Positions 45,935 to 54,070 of a stretch of DNA of 64,000 nt are shown in pieces. The notes beneath the pieces were generated by a model. The model was not told where the DNA came from and made no database searches. It was given only the letters and a program-made list of their open reading frames with translations. The DNA comes from Acidobacteriota bacterium. Lineage in GTDB: Bacteria; Acidobacteriota; Blastocatellia; RBC074. The stretch covers positions 150,673-214,672 of the forward strand of contig JAFDVL010000038.1 in the NCBI GenBank assembly GCA_018268995.1, in the 5' to 3' direction. Numbering within the stretch: the first letter of the stretch is position 1; the number at the start of each line of letters is the position of its first letter. The translations under genes were made by a program, and so were the position numbers.

Positions 45935-46507
45935 ATGTCTGAAATGTTACCTGCACGTGCCCAAGCCTGGGAACTTTTATGCGAATGGACGCAGAGCGAA
46001 AGCCTCCGAAAACATGCCCGCGCGGTCGAACATGTCATGCAAAATTATGCGCGCAAATATGGCGAAGACGAAACCAAATGGAGGCTGGTTGGATTACTCC
46101 ATGACTTTGATTACGAACGCTATCCCGACCAGCGCCACCCGCAACTCGGCTCTGAAGTCTTACGCGAAAAAGGCTACCCCGAAGACATCATCCGCGCGAT
46201 TCTTTCACACGCCGATTACACGGGAGTCAAGCGCGAATCCTTGCTGGAACATGCACTGTTTGCGACAGATGAGTTGTGTGGTTTCCTGACAGCCTGCGCC
46301 CTTGTCCGCCCCGACAAAAGTTTTGACAACCTCGAAGTCTCTTCTGTCAAAAAGAAAATCAAAGACAAAGCCTTTGCCCGTACGGTCAATCGCAACGATC
46401 TATGGCAAGGTGCGGAAGAATTAGGGATCAGCTTCAATGAACATTGCGCGTTTGTGATTGCAGCCCTGTGCGAGATTCAGGAAGAGATTGGACTCAATAA
46501 AACCTAA
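45935..46507 (+). CDS. HD-domain metal-dependent phosphohydrolase
   Basis: A 190-residue HD-superfamily protein. His in RKHARAVEHVM, the HD pair in VGLLHDFDYERYPDQ and a later His in AILSHADYTG supply metal ligands; the region RHPQLGSEVLREKGYPEDI follows the HDIG-like spacing. The remaining half is helical (GFLTACALVRPDKSFDNLEV). Small HD proteins of this length hydrolyse phosphate or nucleotide monoesters; the specific substrate is not evident. ATG 45935 has AGGAGA upstream. It is divergent from the TonB receptor gene and convergent with the tRNA-His gene 37 bases downstream. Confidence 0.85.
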   Translation: MSEMLPARAQAWELLCEWTQSESLRKHARAVEHVMQNYARKYGEDETKWRLVGLLHDFDYERYPDQRHPQLGSEVLREKGYPEDIIRAILSHADYTGVKRESLLEHALFATDELCGFLTACALVRPDKSFDNLEVSSVKKKIKDKAFARTVNRNDLWQGAEELGISFNEHCAFVIAALCEIQEEIGLNKT

Positions 46508-46544
46508 ATGTGAGATTGGAAATGCAAGATTTAAGAAAAGGAAT

Positions 46545-46621
<77 letters not shown>

Positions 46622-46649
46622 CACATAGGAAAGATCATCAACGGCAGGC

Positions 46650-46678
46650 ATCTTACGCATCTCTGTCGCGTTGGTCAA
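46650..46678 (-). promoter_or_regulatory. Candidate sigma-70 promoter of tRNA-His
   Basis: On the minus strand TTGACC (46678-46673), 17-bp spacer, TAAGAT (46655-46650), then 27 bases to the mature tRNA 5' end. This divergent promoter lies just upstream of the LPS-export gene. Confidence 0.6.
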
Positions 46679-46750
46679 GTCGCCAACTTCCACCTGACAA
46701 AGCCTCGTCATTTGAATCTTACCTTGTTCCCCCTCTACAATCATCGAACT

Positions 46751-48991
46751 ATGTGGAGAGACAAACTGCATTATCTGGGTCGCTTGTTATCTTTGGTGCT
46801 GCTGATGGCAGTGATTGGCATATTGATCATTGCGTTCATTCGCAACCGCAACAAACGACAGGAACCACCGCCCCTTGAACGCGGCCCGGCCCGTTTGGAT
46901 GATCAAATCTTAGCGATTACCGAAGGCTACCAGTATGTCAGCAGTATTAATGGCAAACCAAGATTCAAAGTAATCGCGGCCAAAGACATCAGCTATGTCA
47001 GTGGGCGGCACGAACTCGAAAAGCTGGAACTGACCGGCTATGACAACGAGGGCAAGGAAAATGGGCGTATCAAAGCCGACAAAGGAGACTATCAACAAGA
47101 TAAGGAACTTGTTCTTTTCAATGGAAACGTCATTGCGACCAATACTGACGGGCTTGAAGTCACAACGCAGGCATTGAAGTACGACACGAAAAATGACATA
47201 GCCAATAGCGAAGTGGCGGTGAACTTCAAGCGCGATAATCTCAACGGTTCCAGCAATGGGGCAACGCTCCACGTCAAAGAGAAAAAACTAGCACTGGTCA
47301 AAGATGCACATGTCATCATCACCTCGAAAACGCCGAACAGCCCGCCGCTTGATCTGAAAGGGGATAAGGCCGAGTACCTGCAATTAGACGGACTGGTCAA
47401 ATTCACAGGCAATGCACAAGTCACGCAAGGGGAGCAATTCGGTAAGGCAGATGCGATTGCCGGATTTTATCGCAAGAATTCAGACAAACTCGAACGCGTC
47501 GAAGCACGTGGAAACGGTTACTTGAAATCGCAGGAAAAAGGCAAAAATCAGGAAATCGTCGCCCGTGATCTGGATTTTTTCTTTGATGACAACCAGCGGT
47601 TGCTCAAGGCAATTGCAACGGGCAAAGCTGTAGCGCGTTCCCTCGAAAAAGACGCGCCGCGCGAACTTGCTGCCGAACGAATTGAAGCGAATTACAAGCC
47701 ACAAGATAAGGTCAGTGAAATCACCTCGCTGGTAACAAATGGTCGTACGACCATGAAAATCACGCCGGTTGAGAAAAACGAAAAAAATGCGGAGCGTGTG
47801 CTTGAAGCGGATGCAGCGAATGTCACGTATCATCCTGGCGGTAAATACCTGGCAAAAGCTGAAGTCAATGGCAATGCGGTATTGACGGTCACTCCATTGG
47901 TGGCGACCCCCAAATCTGAAACCAAAATCTTGCGTGCGCCGAAATTTGTTGCGGACTTTTATGAAGCTGGCAATGACATAAAAACATTTCTGGCTGAAAC
48001 CAACGCAACTGCTGAATTCATTCCGATGCAACCAGACAAGAAACGCGCTAAGCGAACGCTCACGGGCAGCAAGATGACGGCGACATTTGAACCAACCGGG
48101 CAGGAGGTTGTCGAAATAGTTGTGGACGGCAATGCCAAGATGGACGAGGGTGAACGTCATGCAACAGCAGCCAAATCCAGCTATCTGGCTTCGACGCGCA
48201 CAATCCTGATGCGTGGCAAACCACAACTCTGGGATAACGTCGCACGCACTGATGCCCAGGAAGTAGACGCCAATATTGAGAGCGGGGAAAGCTTCGCGCG
48301 CGGGCGTGTGCGGACGACCTATTACAGCAAGGAAACCACCAACGGTGCAGCACCTTTCAAGAAAAATAATGCGCCGGTCTTTGTATCCTCAGATCGCGCA
48401 ACCTTCCGGCATCGAGAATCCGCAGCCAAATACGAAGGCAATGCGCGAGCGTGGCAGGATGACAACTTTATTCGCGGCGACGTATTAGAACTCGACAATG
48501 GCGAACGGACGCTGGTTGCCACAGGAAACGCGCAATCCGCCATTTACAGTTTTGAGCGCGAGGTTGAGCCAGGCAAAAAGGAAATTGTTCCGGTCTTTGG
48601 GGCGGCGGAGCAGATTCATTACTTCGACAGTAATCGGTTGGTGCGCTACACGAACAAAGTAAAAATTCGGCAAGGCACAGATCAAATTGATTCGGTAAAA
48701 GCAGAGGTAACATTGGATCAGGACTACAAAATGACGCACTTTGTCGCCCAGCAGGAAGTAGTGCTGACACAGCCCCAACGAACGGGCAAAGGCAACCAGT
48801 TGGAATACACCGCAGCGTCAGATGAGGCAGTATTGACGGGCAATTTAGCCACTATTGAAGACCGTGAACACGACGCCATGTCAAAAGGTGCCAGATTGAC
48901 TTTGCACCTACGCGATGCTAAGATCACGGCCAATGATGAGGGCGGCACGAAGCGCGTGAAAACGGTTCACCGCATAAAAAAGCGAAGTTGA
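46751..48991 (+). CDS. LptC-LptA-like LPS export periplasmic fusion
   Basis: A 746-residue protein with a single N-terminal membrane anchor ([19 protein letters not shown], residues ~8-30), as in LptC, followed by an LptC-like segment ([20 protein letters not shown]) and then several OstA/LptA-type beta-jellyroll repeats recognisable by their VxFNGNVxA-like strands ([50 protein letters not shown]). Standard LptC and LptA are each ~180-200 residues, so this is a fused, expanded bridge module; LptB is encoded next. The ATG at 46751 is correct by anchor position; the longer frame starts within the tRNA. It probably carries LPS from the inner membrane across the periplasm. The end overlaps or abuts lptB. 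Confidence 0.86.
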   Translation: MWRDKLHYLGRLLSLVLLMAVIGILIIAFIRNRNKRQEPPPLERGPARLDDQILAITEGYQYVSSINGKPRFKVIAAKDISYVSGRHELEKLELTGYDNEGKENGRIKADKGDYQQDKELVLFNGNVIATNTDGLEVTTQALKYDTKNDIANSEVAVNFKRDNLNGSSNGATLHVKEKKLALVKDAHVIITSKTPNSPPLDLKGDKAEYLQLDGLVKFTGNAQVTQGEQFGKADAIAGFYRKNSDKLERVEARGNGYLKSQEKGKNQEIVARDLDFFFDDNQRLLKAIATGKAVARSLEKDAPRELAAERIEANYKPQDKVSEITSLVTNGRTTMKITPVEKNEKNAERVLEADAANVTYHPGGKYLAKAEVNGNAVLTVTPLVATPKSETKILRAPKFVADFYEAGNDIKTFLAETNATAEFIPMQPDKKRAKRTLTGSKMTATFEPTGQEVVEIVVDGNAKMDEGERHATAAKSSYLASTRTILMRGKPQLWDNVARTDAQEVDANIESGESFARGRVRTTYYSKETTNGAAPFKKNNAPVFVSSDRATFRHRESAAKYEGNARAWQDDNFIRGDVLELDNGERTLVATGNAQSAIYSFEREVEPGKKEIVPVFGAAEQIHYFDSNRLVRYTNKVKIRQGTDQIDSVKAEVTLDQDYKMTHFVAQQEVVLTQPQRTGKGNQLEYTAASDEAVLTGNLATIEDREHDAMSKGARLTLHLRDAKITANDEGGTKRVKTVHRIKKRS

Positions 48992-49002
48992 GGCGGGCAG
49001 TA

Positions 49003-49842
49003 GTGACCGATGCAAAAGAGCAGTTGAGCGAAGAGAAATTCGCGGCGGAAATGAAAATTGAAAACCCCATTCCCTCCCTGACTCAAGCAGCATTAAACCA
49101 GCCCACCAGCGACAAAAAAGTAGGCGAATTACGTGCTGAAAACCTCAAAAAATCCTATCGTGGCCGCTGCGTAGTCAATAATGTTTCGATTTTCGTGACA
49201 CCGAGTGAGATCGTAGGCCTGCTTGGGCCTAACGGTGCCGGGAAAACTACGACATTTTATATGGTGCTGGGCTTGGAACGCCCCGATGCGGGGCGCATCC
49301 TGCTGGGGGATCGAGATATTACGCGCCTGCCGATTCACAAGCGCGCGCGCAGTGGGATTAGCTATTTACCGCAAGAGGCATCGGTCTTTCGCAAGTTAAC
49401 GGTGGAGGAAAACATCCTCGCTATTTTGGAAACGATCAAGCTCTCACGCAAAGAACGTTTGGATCGGATGGAGCAGCTCATTGAAGATTTTCATCTTGGT
49501 CATGTCCGACGCAACAAAGGGTATGCTTTGTCAGGCGGCGAGCGACGACGCACGGAAATTGCGCGATGCTTGACCCTGGAGCCAAAATTTATTTTGCTTG
49601 ATGAACCCTTTGCTGGTATTGATCCAAAGGCGATTGATGATATTCAGCAAATCATTGCGGGCTTGCGTGAGCGTGGCATTGGTGTTTTGATAACAGATCA
49701 CAATGTACGTGAAGCGCTGGCAATTACTGACCGCGCGTATATCATCAACGAAGGGCAGATTTTCCGTACCGGAACGCCTTACGAATTGACGACCGACCCA
49801 GAAGTGAGAAAAGTATATCTGGGCGAAAAATTTAGAATGTAG
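49003..49842 (+). CDS. lptB: LPS export ABC transporter ATP-binding protein
   Basis: ATPase powering LPS extraction with LptFG. At 279 residues it is longer than the usual ~240 because of an N-terminal extension of ~45 residues. Walker [10 protein letters not shown], then [20 protein letters not shown] (the LptB-type Q-loop region), signature [15 protein letters not shown], Walker [14 protein letters not shown] and H-loop ITDHNVRE, all intact. GTG 49003 with GAGGCGGG upstream is favoured; a TTG at 48988 overlapping the lptC stop and an ATG at 49051 are alternatives. rpoN begins 8 bases after its stop, the standard lptB-rpoN order. Confidence 0.94.
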   Translation: MTDAKEQLSEEKFAAEMKIENPIPSLTQAALNQPTSDKKVGELRAENLKKSYRGRCVVNNVSIFVTPSEIVGLLGPNGAGKTTTFYMVLGLERPDAGRILLGDRDITRLPIHKRARSGISYLPQEASVFRKLTVEENILAILETIKLSRKERLDRMEQLIEDFHLGHVRRNKGYALSGGERRRTEIARCLTLEPKFILLDEPFAGIDPKAIDDIQQIIAGLRERGIGVLITDHNVREALAITDRAYIINEGQIFRTGTPYELTTDPEVRKVYLGEKFRM

Positions 49843-49849
49843 CTTTGTT

Positions 49850-51469
49850 ATGTCGTTTAAGCAGGGACTCTCACAATCACTTCGTCAAAACCTGGGGCTG
49901 GTGTTAACCCCACAGCTTCGACAGCGCATTGAAATGCTGCAAATGACGAAGTTGGAGTTGAACGATCTCGTTAACCAACAACTCCAGGAAAACCCCGTTC
50001 TTGAAGAACTCTCGCCAGAAGAAATTTCTGTTGCGCCAAGCCTCGGCGGGACAGATTTTGCCGAAGACTCTCCTGCCAGCGCCCTCAATGGCCTGAACGA
50101 TTACGAAGCAAACACCCTTTCCTATCAAAACGGTGCAACGGACGCTGGTGATTTTTCCGCGAGCGATACCCGTGATTTTGCGGGGGAATCCAATTTTGAC
50201 AACTATACAAGTGAGCGCCCTGCAACCACAGAAACTTCCACCAGCGTCAATGAAACAGGCGAATCAGAAGTCGGCGAGCGCGACTCGTTTGAAGAAATTG
50301 ATTTCGGCCAGACTTTTGAAGAATACCTCGACCCTGGCTATCGCACGCGGGAAACCGAAGTTAAAGAAGGGCCTTCCTTTGAGCAATTCCTATCTTCAGA
50401 ACAAACCCTGAGCGAATACCTCGAATGGCAATTGCGGATGACGCAAACGACGGAAGAAATTCGCGCAGCGGCAGAAGCGATCATTGGCAATCTGAACGAC
50501 GATGGTTATCTGGAAAGCACACGCGAAGAAATTGCACAACTGGGTGGCTGGTCAATGGAAACGGTGAATGCGGCGTTCGAAATCATTTCGCAATTAGATC
50601 CGCCCGGTGTGGGAGCGACGAACCTCCAGGACTGCCTGGCCATGCAGTTATGTGCGATGGGATGTGCGGATCGGCTTGCAGTCAAACTCGTCCAGCAACA
50701 TTTTCACAAGCTGCAAAATCACAAATTACCGGAACTCGCGCGTGAATTGGGAATCACGATTGAAGACCTGGTGAACGAACTCAAACTCATCAAACAACTT
50801 GAACCGCACCCCGGTCGAAAGTTCGCGCCGCGTGATGCGCAATATGTTGAGCCGGAAGTCTACATTGAAAAAATGGATGACGATTATGTGATCCGTTTCA
50901 ATGATGATGGCTTGCCACAATTGCGGATCAACTCCCAATATCGCCGGATGATGGAAAACAAAGAAACGTCGAAAGAAACCCGTGATTACATCAAAGATCG
51001 GTTCCGCTCGGCAGTGGATTTGCTGAAAAACATTGAGCATCGCAAACAAACGATTTACCGCGTCTGTGAGCAAATCGTCTATCGGCAACGAGATTTTCTC
51101 GACAGAGGGGTAGAGTACATCAAGCCGATGATGCTTAAAGATATTTCAGAAGATATTGGCATGCATCTTTCGACCGTTTCGCGTGTCGTCAACGGCAAAT
51201 ACGCGCATACCCCGCAAGGGGTCATTGAGTTACGCCGATTCTTTACCGAAGGCATGACAAACGAGGACGGCGAAGAAGTCTCCACGCAGATTATTAAGCT
51301 CAAGATCAAAAAAATGATCGAAGCAGAAGATGCTAAAAATCCTCTGACTGACGATGAGATTGCCAAAATTCTCGCACAGGAAGGGCAGAAGCTATCGCGA
51401 CGCACAGTCGCCAAATATCGAGATCAATTACGGATTCCTGGATCGCGCGAGCGAAAACAAGTGATTTAG
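49850..51469 (+). CDS. rpoN: RNA polymerase sigma-54 factor
   Basis: 539-residue sigma-54. Region I starts [20 protein letters not shown] with the glutamine-rich activator-contact helix; an acidic low-complexity region II (residues ~60-165) is rich in Asp, Glu, Ser and Thr; the core-binding domain carries [20 protein letters not shown]; the DNA-binding part has the helix-turn-helix [20 protein letters not shown] and ends with the RpoN box [16 protein letters not shown]. All regions intact. It directs transcription from -24/-12 promoters activated by AAA+ enhancers, none of which are encoded here. Genes hpf, rapZ and PTS follow, as in proteobacteria. Confidence 0.97.
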   Translation: MSFKQGLSQSLRQNLGLVLTPQLRQRIEMLQMTKLELNDLVNQQLQENPVLEELSPEEISVAPSLGGTDFAEDSPASALNGLNDYEANTLSYQNGATDAGDFSASDTRDFAGESNFDNYTSERPATTETSTSVNETGESEVGERDSFEEIDFGQTFEEYLDPGYRTRETEVKEGPSFEQFLSSEQTLSEYLEWQLRMTQTTEEIRAAAEAIIGNLNDDGYLESTREEIAQLGGWSMETVNAAFEIISQLDPPGVGATNLQDCLAMQLCAMGCADRLAVKLVQQHFHKLQNHKLPELARELGITIEDLVNELKLIKQLEPHPGRKFAPRDAQYVEPEVYIEKMDDDYVIRFNDDGLPQLRINSQYRRMMENKETSKETRDYIKDRFRSAVDLLKNIEHRKQTIYRVCEQIVYRQRDFLDRGVEYIKPMMLKDISEDIGMHLSTVSRVVNGKYAHTPQGVIELRRFFTEGMTNEDGEEVSTQIIKLKIKKMIEAEDAKNPLTDDEIAKILAQEGQKLSRRTVAKYRDQLRIPGSRERKQVI

Positions 51470-51481
51470 TTCAGAGAGTTC

Positions 51482-51526
51482 TTGAGACTCAAGCCTCGTT
51501 AGACTCTTTGGACTTGCTAGTCTCAA
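51482..51526 (+). other. Hairpin in rpoN-hpf intergenic leader
   Basis: TTGAGACT plus CAAG (51482-51493) pairs with CTTG and AGTCTCAA (51513-51526) with a 2-base bulge. No T-run follows, so it is not a clear terminator; it could be a processing or attenuating structure before hpf. Confidence 0.4.
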
Positions 51527-51605
51527 CATACGCACTTCTCCCGTAGCGCAATATCGCCCCACAGATCATTAATAAACTAACTCAACCACCGAAAGGAGGC
51601 GAACG

Positions 51606-52139
51606 ATGAAAATCGAATTTACTGGTCGGAATTTCACCGTTTCACCTGCGATCAAAAAACATACGCTGGAACACTTTTCTAAATTAGATCCCATCCTGAA
51701 CGGAACAACTAAAGCACACGTCATTTTGAGTATCGAAAAACACCATCGCCATGTCGCCGAAGTCATCGTGCATTGGAAAGATCATGAATTAACCAGCAAT
51801 GCCGACACCACCGACATGTACGTGTCTGTCACCCAAGCCGTTAACAAACTGCATCGGCAGGCGCAAAAGCTCAAGGGAAAAATTATTGATCGTAAACATC
51901 ATGCGGTAGCAACGAAGCTGGTTGCGCCCAGCCCACAGGCCGAAACTGCGCCCATCGCAAATGCGCCGCGTATTATTCGGTCACGCCGTTACTCGGTAAA
52001 ACCCATGACGCCTGAAGAGGCAATGCTGCACGTGGCGAGCGACTCTGAACAATTTCTCGTTTTTCGTGATGCCGAAACTGAGCGCATTGGCGTCATGTAC
52101 AAACGAAAGGACGGAAATTTTGGGTTAATTGAACCCTAG
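51606..52139 (+). CDS. hpf: Long-form ribosome hibernation promoting factor
   Basis: 177-residue long HPF (RaiA/YfiA family). N-terminal S30AE domain (residues 1-~100: [20 protein letters not shown], with [19 protein letters not shown]) blocks the mRNA channel; the C-terminal dimerisation domain (~118-177: [38 protein letters not shown]) pairs two ribosomes into 100S dimers, as in bacteria without RMF. ATG follows AAAGGAGG. A 136-bp gap with a hairpin separates it from rpoN, but the order rpoN-hpf is conserved in many lineages. A heptamer repeat lies between it and rapZ. Confidence 0.95.
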   Translation: MKIEFTGRNFTVSPAIKKHTLEHFSKLDPILNGTTKAHVILSIEKHHRHVAEVIVHWKDHELTSNADTTDMYVSVTQAVNKLHRQAQKLKGKIIDRKHHAVATKLVAPSPQAETAPIANAPRIIRSRRYSVKPMTPEEAMLHVASDSEQFLVFRDAETERIGVMYKRKDGNFGLIEP

Positions 52140-52143
52140 CTAC

Positions 52144-52217
52144 AGGATTCAGGATTCGGGATTCAGGATTTAGCCAAACCGGGAATCCTAAGTCCCAAAT
52201 TCTGAATCCTGAACCCT
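52144..52217. repeat. Heptamer inverted-repeat element (AGGATTC type)
   Basis: Left arm AGGATTC, AGGATTC, GGGATTC, AGGATTT (52144-52171); right arm GAATCCT, AAGTCCC, AAATTCT, GAATCCT, GAACCCT (52183-52217). It fills nearly the whole hpf-rapZ gap; the rapZ ATG follows 5 bases later. Confidence 0.88.
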
Positions 52218-52221
52218 TCTT

Positions 52222-53082
52222 ATGCTCCCTCAACTTATTATCATCACCGGACTCAGTGGCGCAGGCATCTCTTCGGCTATGAATGTGTACGAAGATATGG
52301 GTTATTTCTGCGTAGACAATTTACCGGTGCAATTGATCCCCAGTTTTGTCCAACTATTTGAGCGCAAAGAATCCGGCATCACCCGCGCCGCCCTGGGAGT
52401 CAATATTCGAGAGGGGGAGTTTCTCAAGCGATTCCCACAAATGTATGCCAAATTGCGGGGGCGCGCTGACCTTGAAACAACCGTGATCTTTCTGGAAGCC
52501 AGTGATGCCGCGCTGCAACGTCGTTACAGCGAAACGCGCCGCCCGCATCCTATTGGCGAAGGAACTGTGCTGGAAGCAATTCGGGAAGAACGCACCCGGC
52601 TTTCACCGATTCGAGCCTTAGCCGACATCGTCATTGACACATCCGATCACACAGTTCACACACTGCGCACGTATCTCAAGAAGCGATTTGCTTCGGATAA
52701 TACTGAAGGCGCGACTCAAATCACGGTTATGAGTTTTGGCTATAAACACGGTGTGCCAATTGATGCGGATATTATGCTGGATGTAAGGTTTCTGCCAAAT
52801 CCCCATTTCGTGCCGGAGCTAAAAGAATTTACAGGTAACGATCAACCAGTCATTACATTTCTTGAAAACAGCCAGGAAGTCGGCGAAACCATTGCAAGGT
52901 TCAATGCGCTGGTGGATTATCTGATTCCGCTTTATCAGCGCGAGGGAAAGAGCTACGTTACCATTGCTGTTGGCTGCACAGGCGGAAAGCATCGTTCTGT
53001 GTATTCAGCCAACGAATTAGGTAAGCACCTAAACCGGCAAGGCTATCACGCGCACGTGATGCACCGGGATGTGAAAAAGTAG
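52222..53082 (+). CDS. rapZ: RapZ-family RNase adaptor/nucleotide-binding protein with altered Walker A
   Basis: 286-residue RapZ/YvcJ-family protein, which in E. coli binds sRNAs GlmY/GlmZ and glucosamine-6-phosphate and delivers the sRNA to RNase E. The N-terminal P-loop reads GLSGAGISSAM instead of the usual GxSGxGKS: the Walker A Lys is Ile16. Walker-B-like CVDNLPVQLIP is present. The C-terminal domain with SFGYKHGVPIDADIMLDVRF, RFLPNPHFVPELKEFTG, AVGCTGGKHRSVYSANEL is intact, and it is this domain that binds the sugar phosphate and RNA in E. coli. So ATP binding may be lost while the sensing domain is kept. Flanked on both sides by AGGATTT-type heptamer elements. Confidence 0.93.
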   Translation: MLPQLIIITGLSGAGISSAMNVYEDMGYFCVDNLPVQLIPSFVQLFERKESGITRAALGVNIREGEFLKRFPQMYAKLRGRADLETTVIFLEASDAALQRRYSETRRPHPIGEGTVLEAIREERTRLSPIRALADIVIDTSDHTVHTLRTYLKKRFASDNTEGATQITVMSFGYKHGVPIDADIMLDVRFLPNPHFVPELKEFTGNDQPVITFLENSQEVGETIARFNALVDYLIPLYQREGKSYVTIAVGCTGGKHRSVYSANELGKHLNRQGYHAHVMHRDVKK

Positions 53083-53176
53083 GATTTAGGATTCGGGATT
53101 TAGGATTTAGCGGAAATTACAAACGGGAACGCGACAATCCTAAACCCCGAATCCTAAATCCCGAATCCTAAATCCT
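53081..53176. repeat. Heptamer inverted-repeat element (AGGATTT type), perfect 27-bp arms
   Basis: Left arm AGGATTT, AGGATTC, GGGATTT, AGGATTT (53081-53108); right arm six units of AATCCTA or variants (53136-53177). A perfect 27-bp inverted pair exists between 53081-53107 and 53150-53176. The left arm supplies two bases of the rapZ TAG stop and the right arm supplies the A of the next ATG, leaving no room for a separate Shine-Dalgarno sequence. Confidence 0.93.
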
Positions 53177-53584
53177 ATGCCTTTAATCGGAGGAGTCATT
53201 GTCACCCACGGTAGCCTCGCCAACGAATTGTTGAGCGCGGCGGAAACGATTGTGGGAGACATTAACCACATCACCGCAGTCTCCATTGGTTGGCATGACG
53301 ATGTGGATATTGCGCGCGAAGAAATCAGTCGGGCCATTGAGCGCGTTCAGGCTGGGGCAGGGGTTTTAGTTTTGACTGATATGTTCGGCGGCACCCCAAC
53401 CAATCTGGCCTGTACATTTCTTGGTAACGCGCCGATTGAGGTGGTGACCGGCGTTAATTTGCCGATGGTAATCCGGCTGGCAGACCAACACCCGAATGAG
53501 ACCTTGCCTGTGATTGCCCAGCGAGTACGAGATCAAGGCCAGAAAAATATCTATCTGGCAAGTGAAGTTCTAGCCCCCAAATAA
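53177..53584 (+). CDS. PTS EIIA component, mannose type
   Basis: 135-residue EIIA of the mannose/fucose-type PTS family. N-terminal GVIVTHGSLANELLSAAE carries the phospho-acceptor His11; VLVLTDMFGGTPTNLAC is the second signature. No EIIB, IIC or IID partner is near, so it likely works as a regulatory phosphate acceptor in the EI-HPr relay together with RapZ and sigma-54 rather than in sugar uptake. Its start is embedded in the terminal heptamer of a repeat. HPr follows after an 80-bp gap. Confidence 0.93.
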   Translation: MPLIGGVIVTHGSLANELLSAAETIVGDINHITAVSIGWHDDVDIAREEISRAIERVQAGAGVLVLTDMFGGTPTNLACTFLGNAPIEVVTGVNLPMVIRLADQHPNETLPVIAQRVRDQGQKNIYLASEVLAPK

Positions 53585-53664
53585 GAGTCTATCGAATCTA
53601 TCTGGCACATCCACGTTGAGAAAAACGGGGTTGTGCTTTTATTAGATTGCAGACTGAAGTTCTT

Positions 53665-53943
53665 ATGGAATTGCGCCGTATCGTCATCCCGAATCGTCTA
53701 GGATTACATGCACGGGCTGCCGCCAAGTTGGTACGACTGGCCAATACTTTTCGGAGTTCCGTCCAGGTTTCAAGATGTGAGTCGCCGCAGCGCAGCGCCG
53801 ATGCCAAGAATATTCTTGGACTATTGTTGCTGGCTGCAACGCAATACACTGAGATTGAAATAATGACCGAAGGCATTGATGAAACAGCAGCAATAGATGC
53901 ATTAAGTCGGCTAATTGAAGAGAAGTTTGGAGAAAAGGAGTAG
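53665..53943 (+). CDS. ptsH: HPr-like phosphocarrier protein
   Basis: 92-residue HPr/NPr-like phosphocarrier accepting phosphate from EI on His15 (RLGLHARAAAKLV) and passing it to EIIA. The usual Pro after HAR is Ala. The regulatory Ser46 of Gram-positive HPr corresponds to Asn49 here (SADAKNILGLLLLA), so HPr-kinase phosphorylation is unlikely; no hprK lies in the cluster either. The frame opens at 53647, but ATG 53665 gives the family start. The stop TAG adjoins a heptamer element. Confidence 0.92.
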   Translation: MELRRIVIPNRLGLHARAAAKLVRLANTFRSSVQVSRCESPQRSADAKNILGLLLLAATQYTEIEIMTEGIDETAAIDALSRLIEEKFGEKE

Positions 53944-54070
53944 TCATTCGTCATTTGTCATTCATCATTTGTCATCCATCAGCAATATACGTCTCACCTG
54001 TCGGGACGATAAGAAACTGCTGACGAATAACAAATGGCCAATGACGAAATGACGAATGGCAAACGACAAA
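53944..54070. repeat. Heptamer inverted-repeat element (TCATTTG type), longest of the set
   Basis: Left arm of six perfect-phase heptamers TCATTCG, TCATTTG, TCATTCA, TCATTTG, TCATCCA, TCAGCAA (53944-53985); right arm TGACGAA, TAACAAA, TGGCCAA, TGACGAAA (8), TGACGAA, TGGCAAA, CGACAAA (54021-54070). It begins right after the HPr stop and runs past the first possible ptsI starts. Confidence 0.92.

Noticed and set aside
52144..53176. CRISPR-like array
   Set aside because: Units are 7 bp without regular unique spacers, and the arms are inverted; there are no cas genes.
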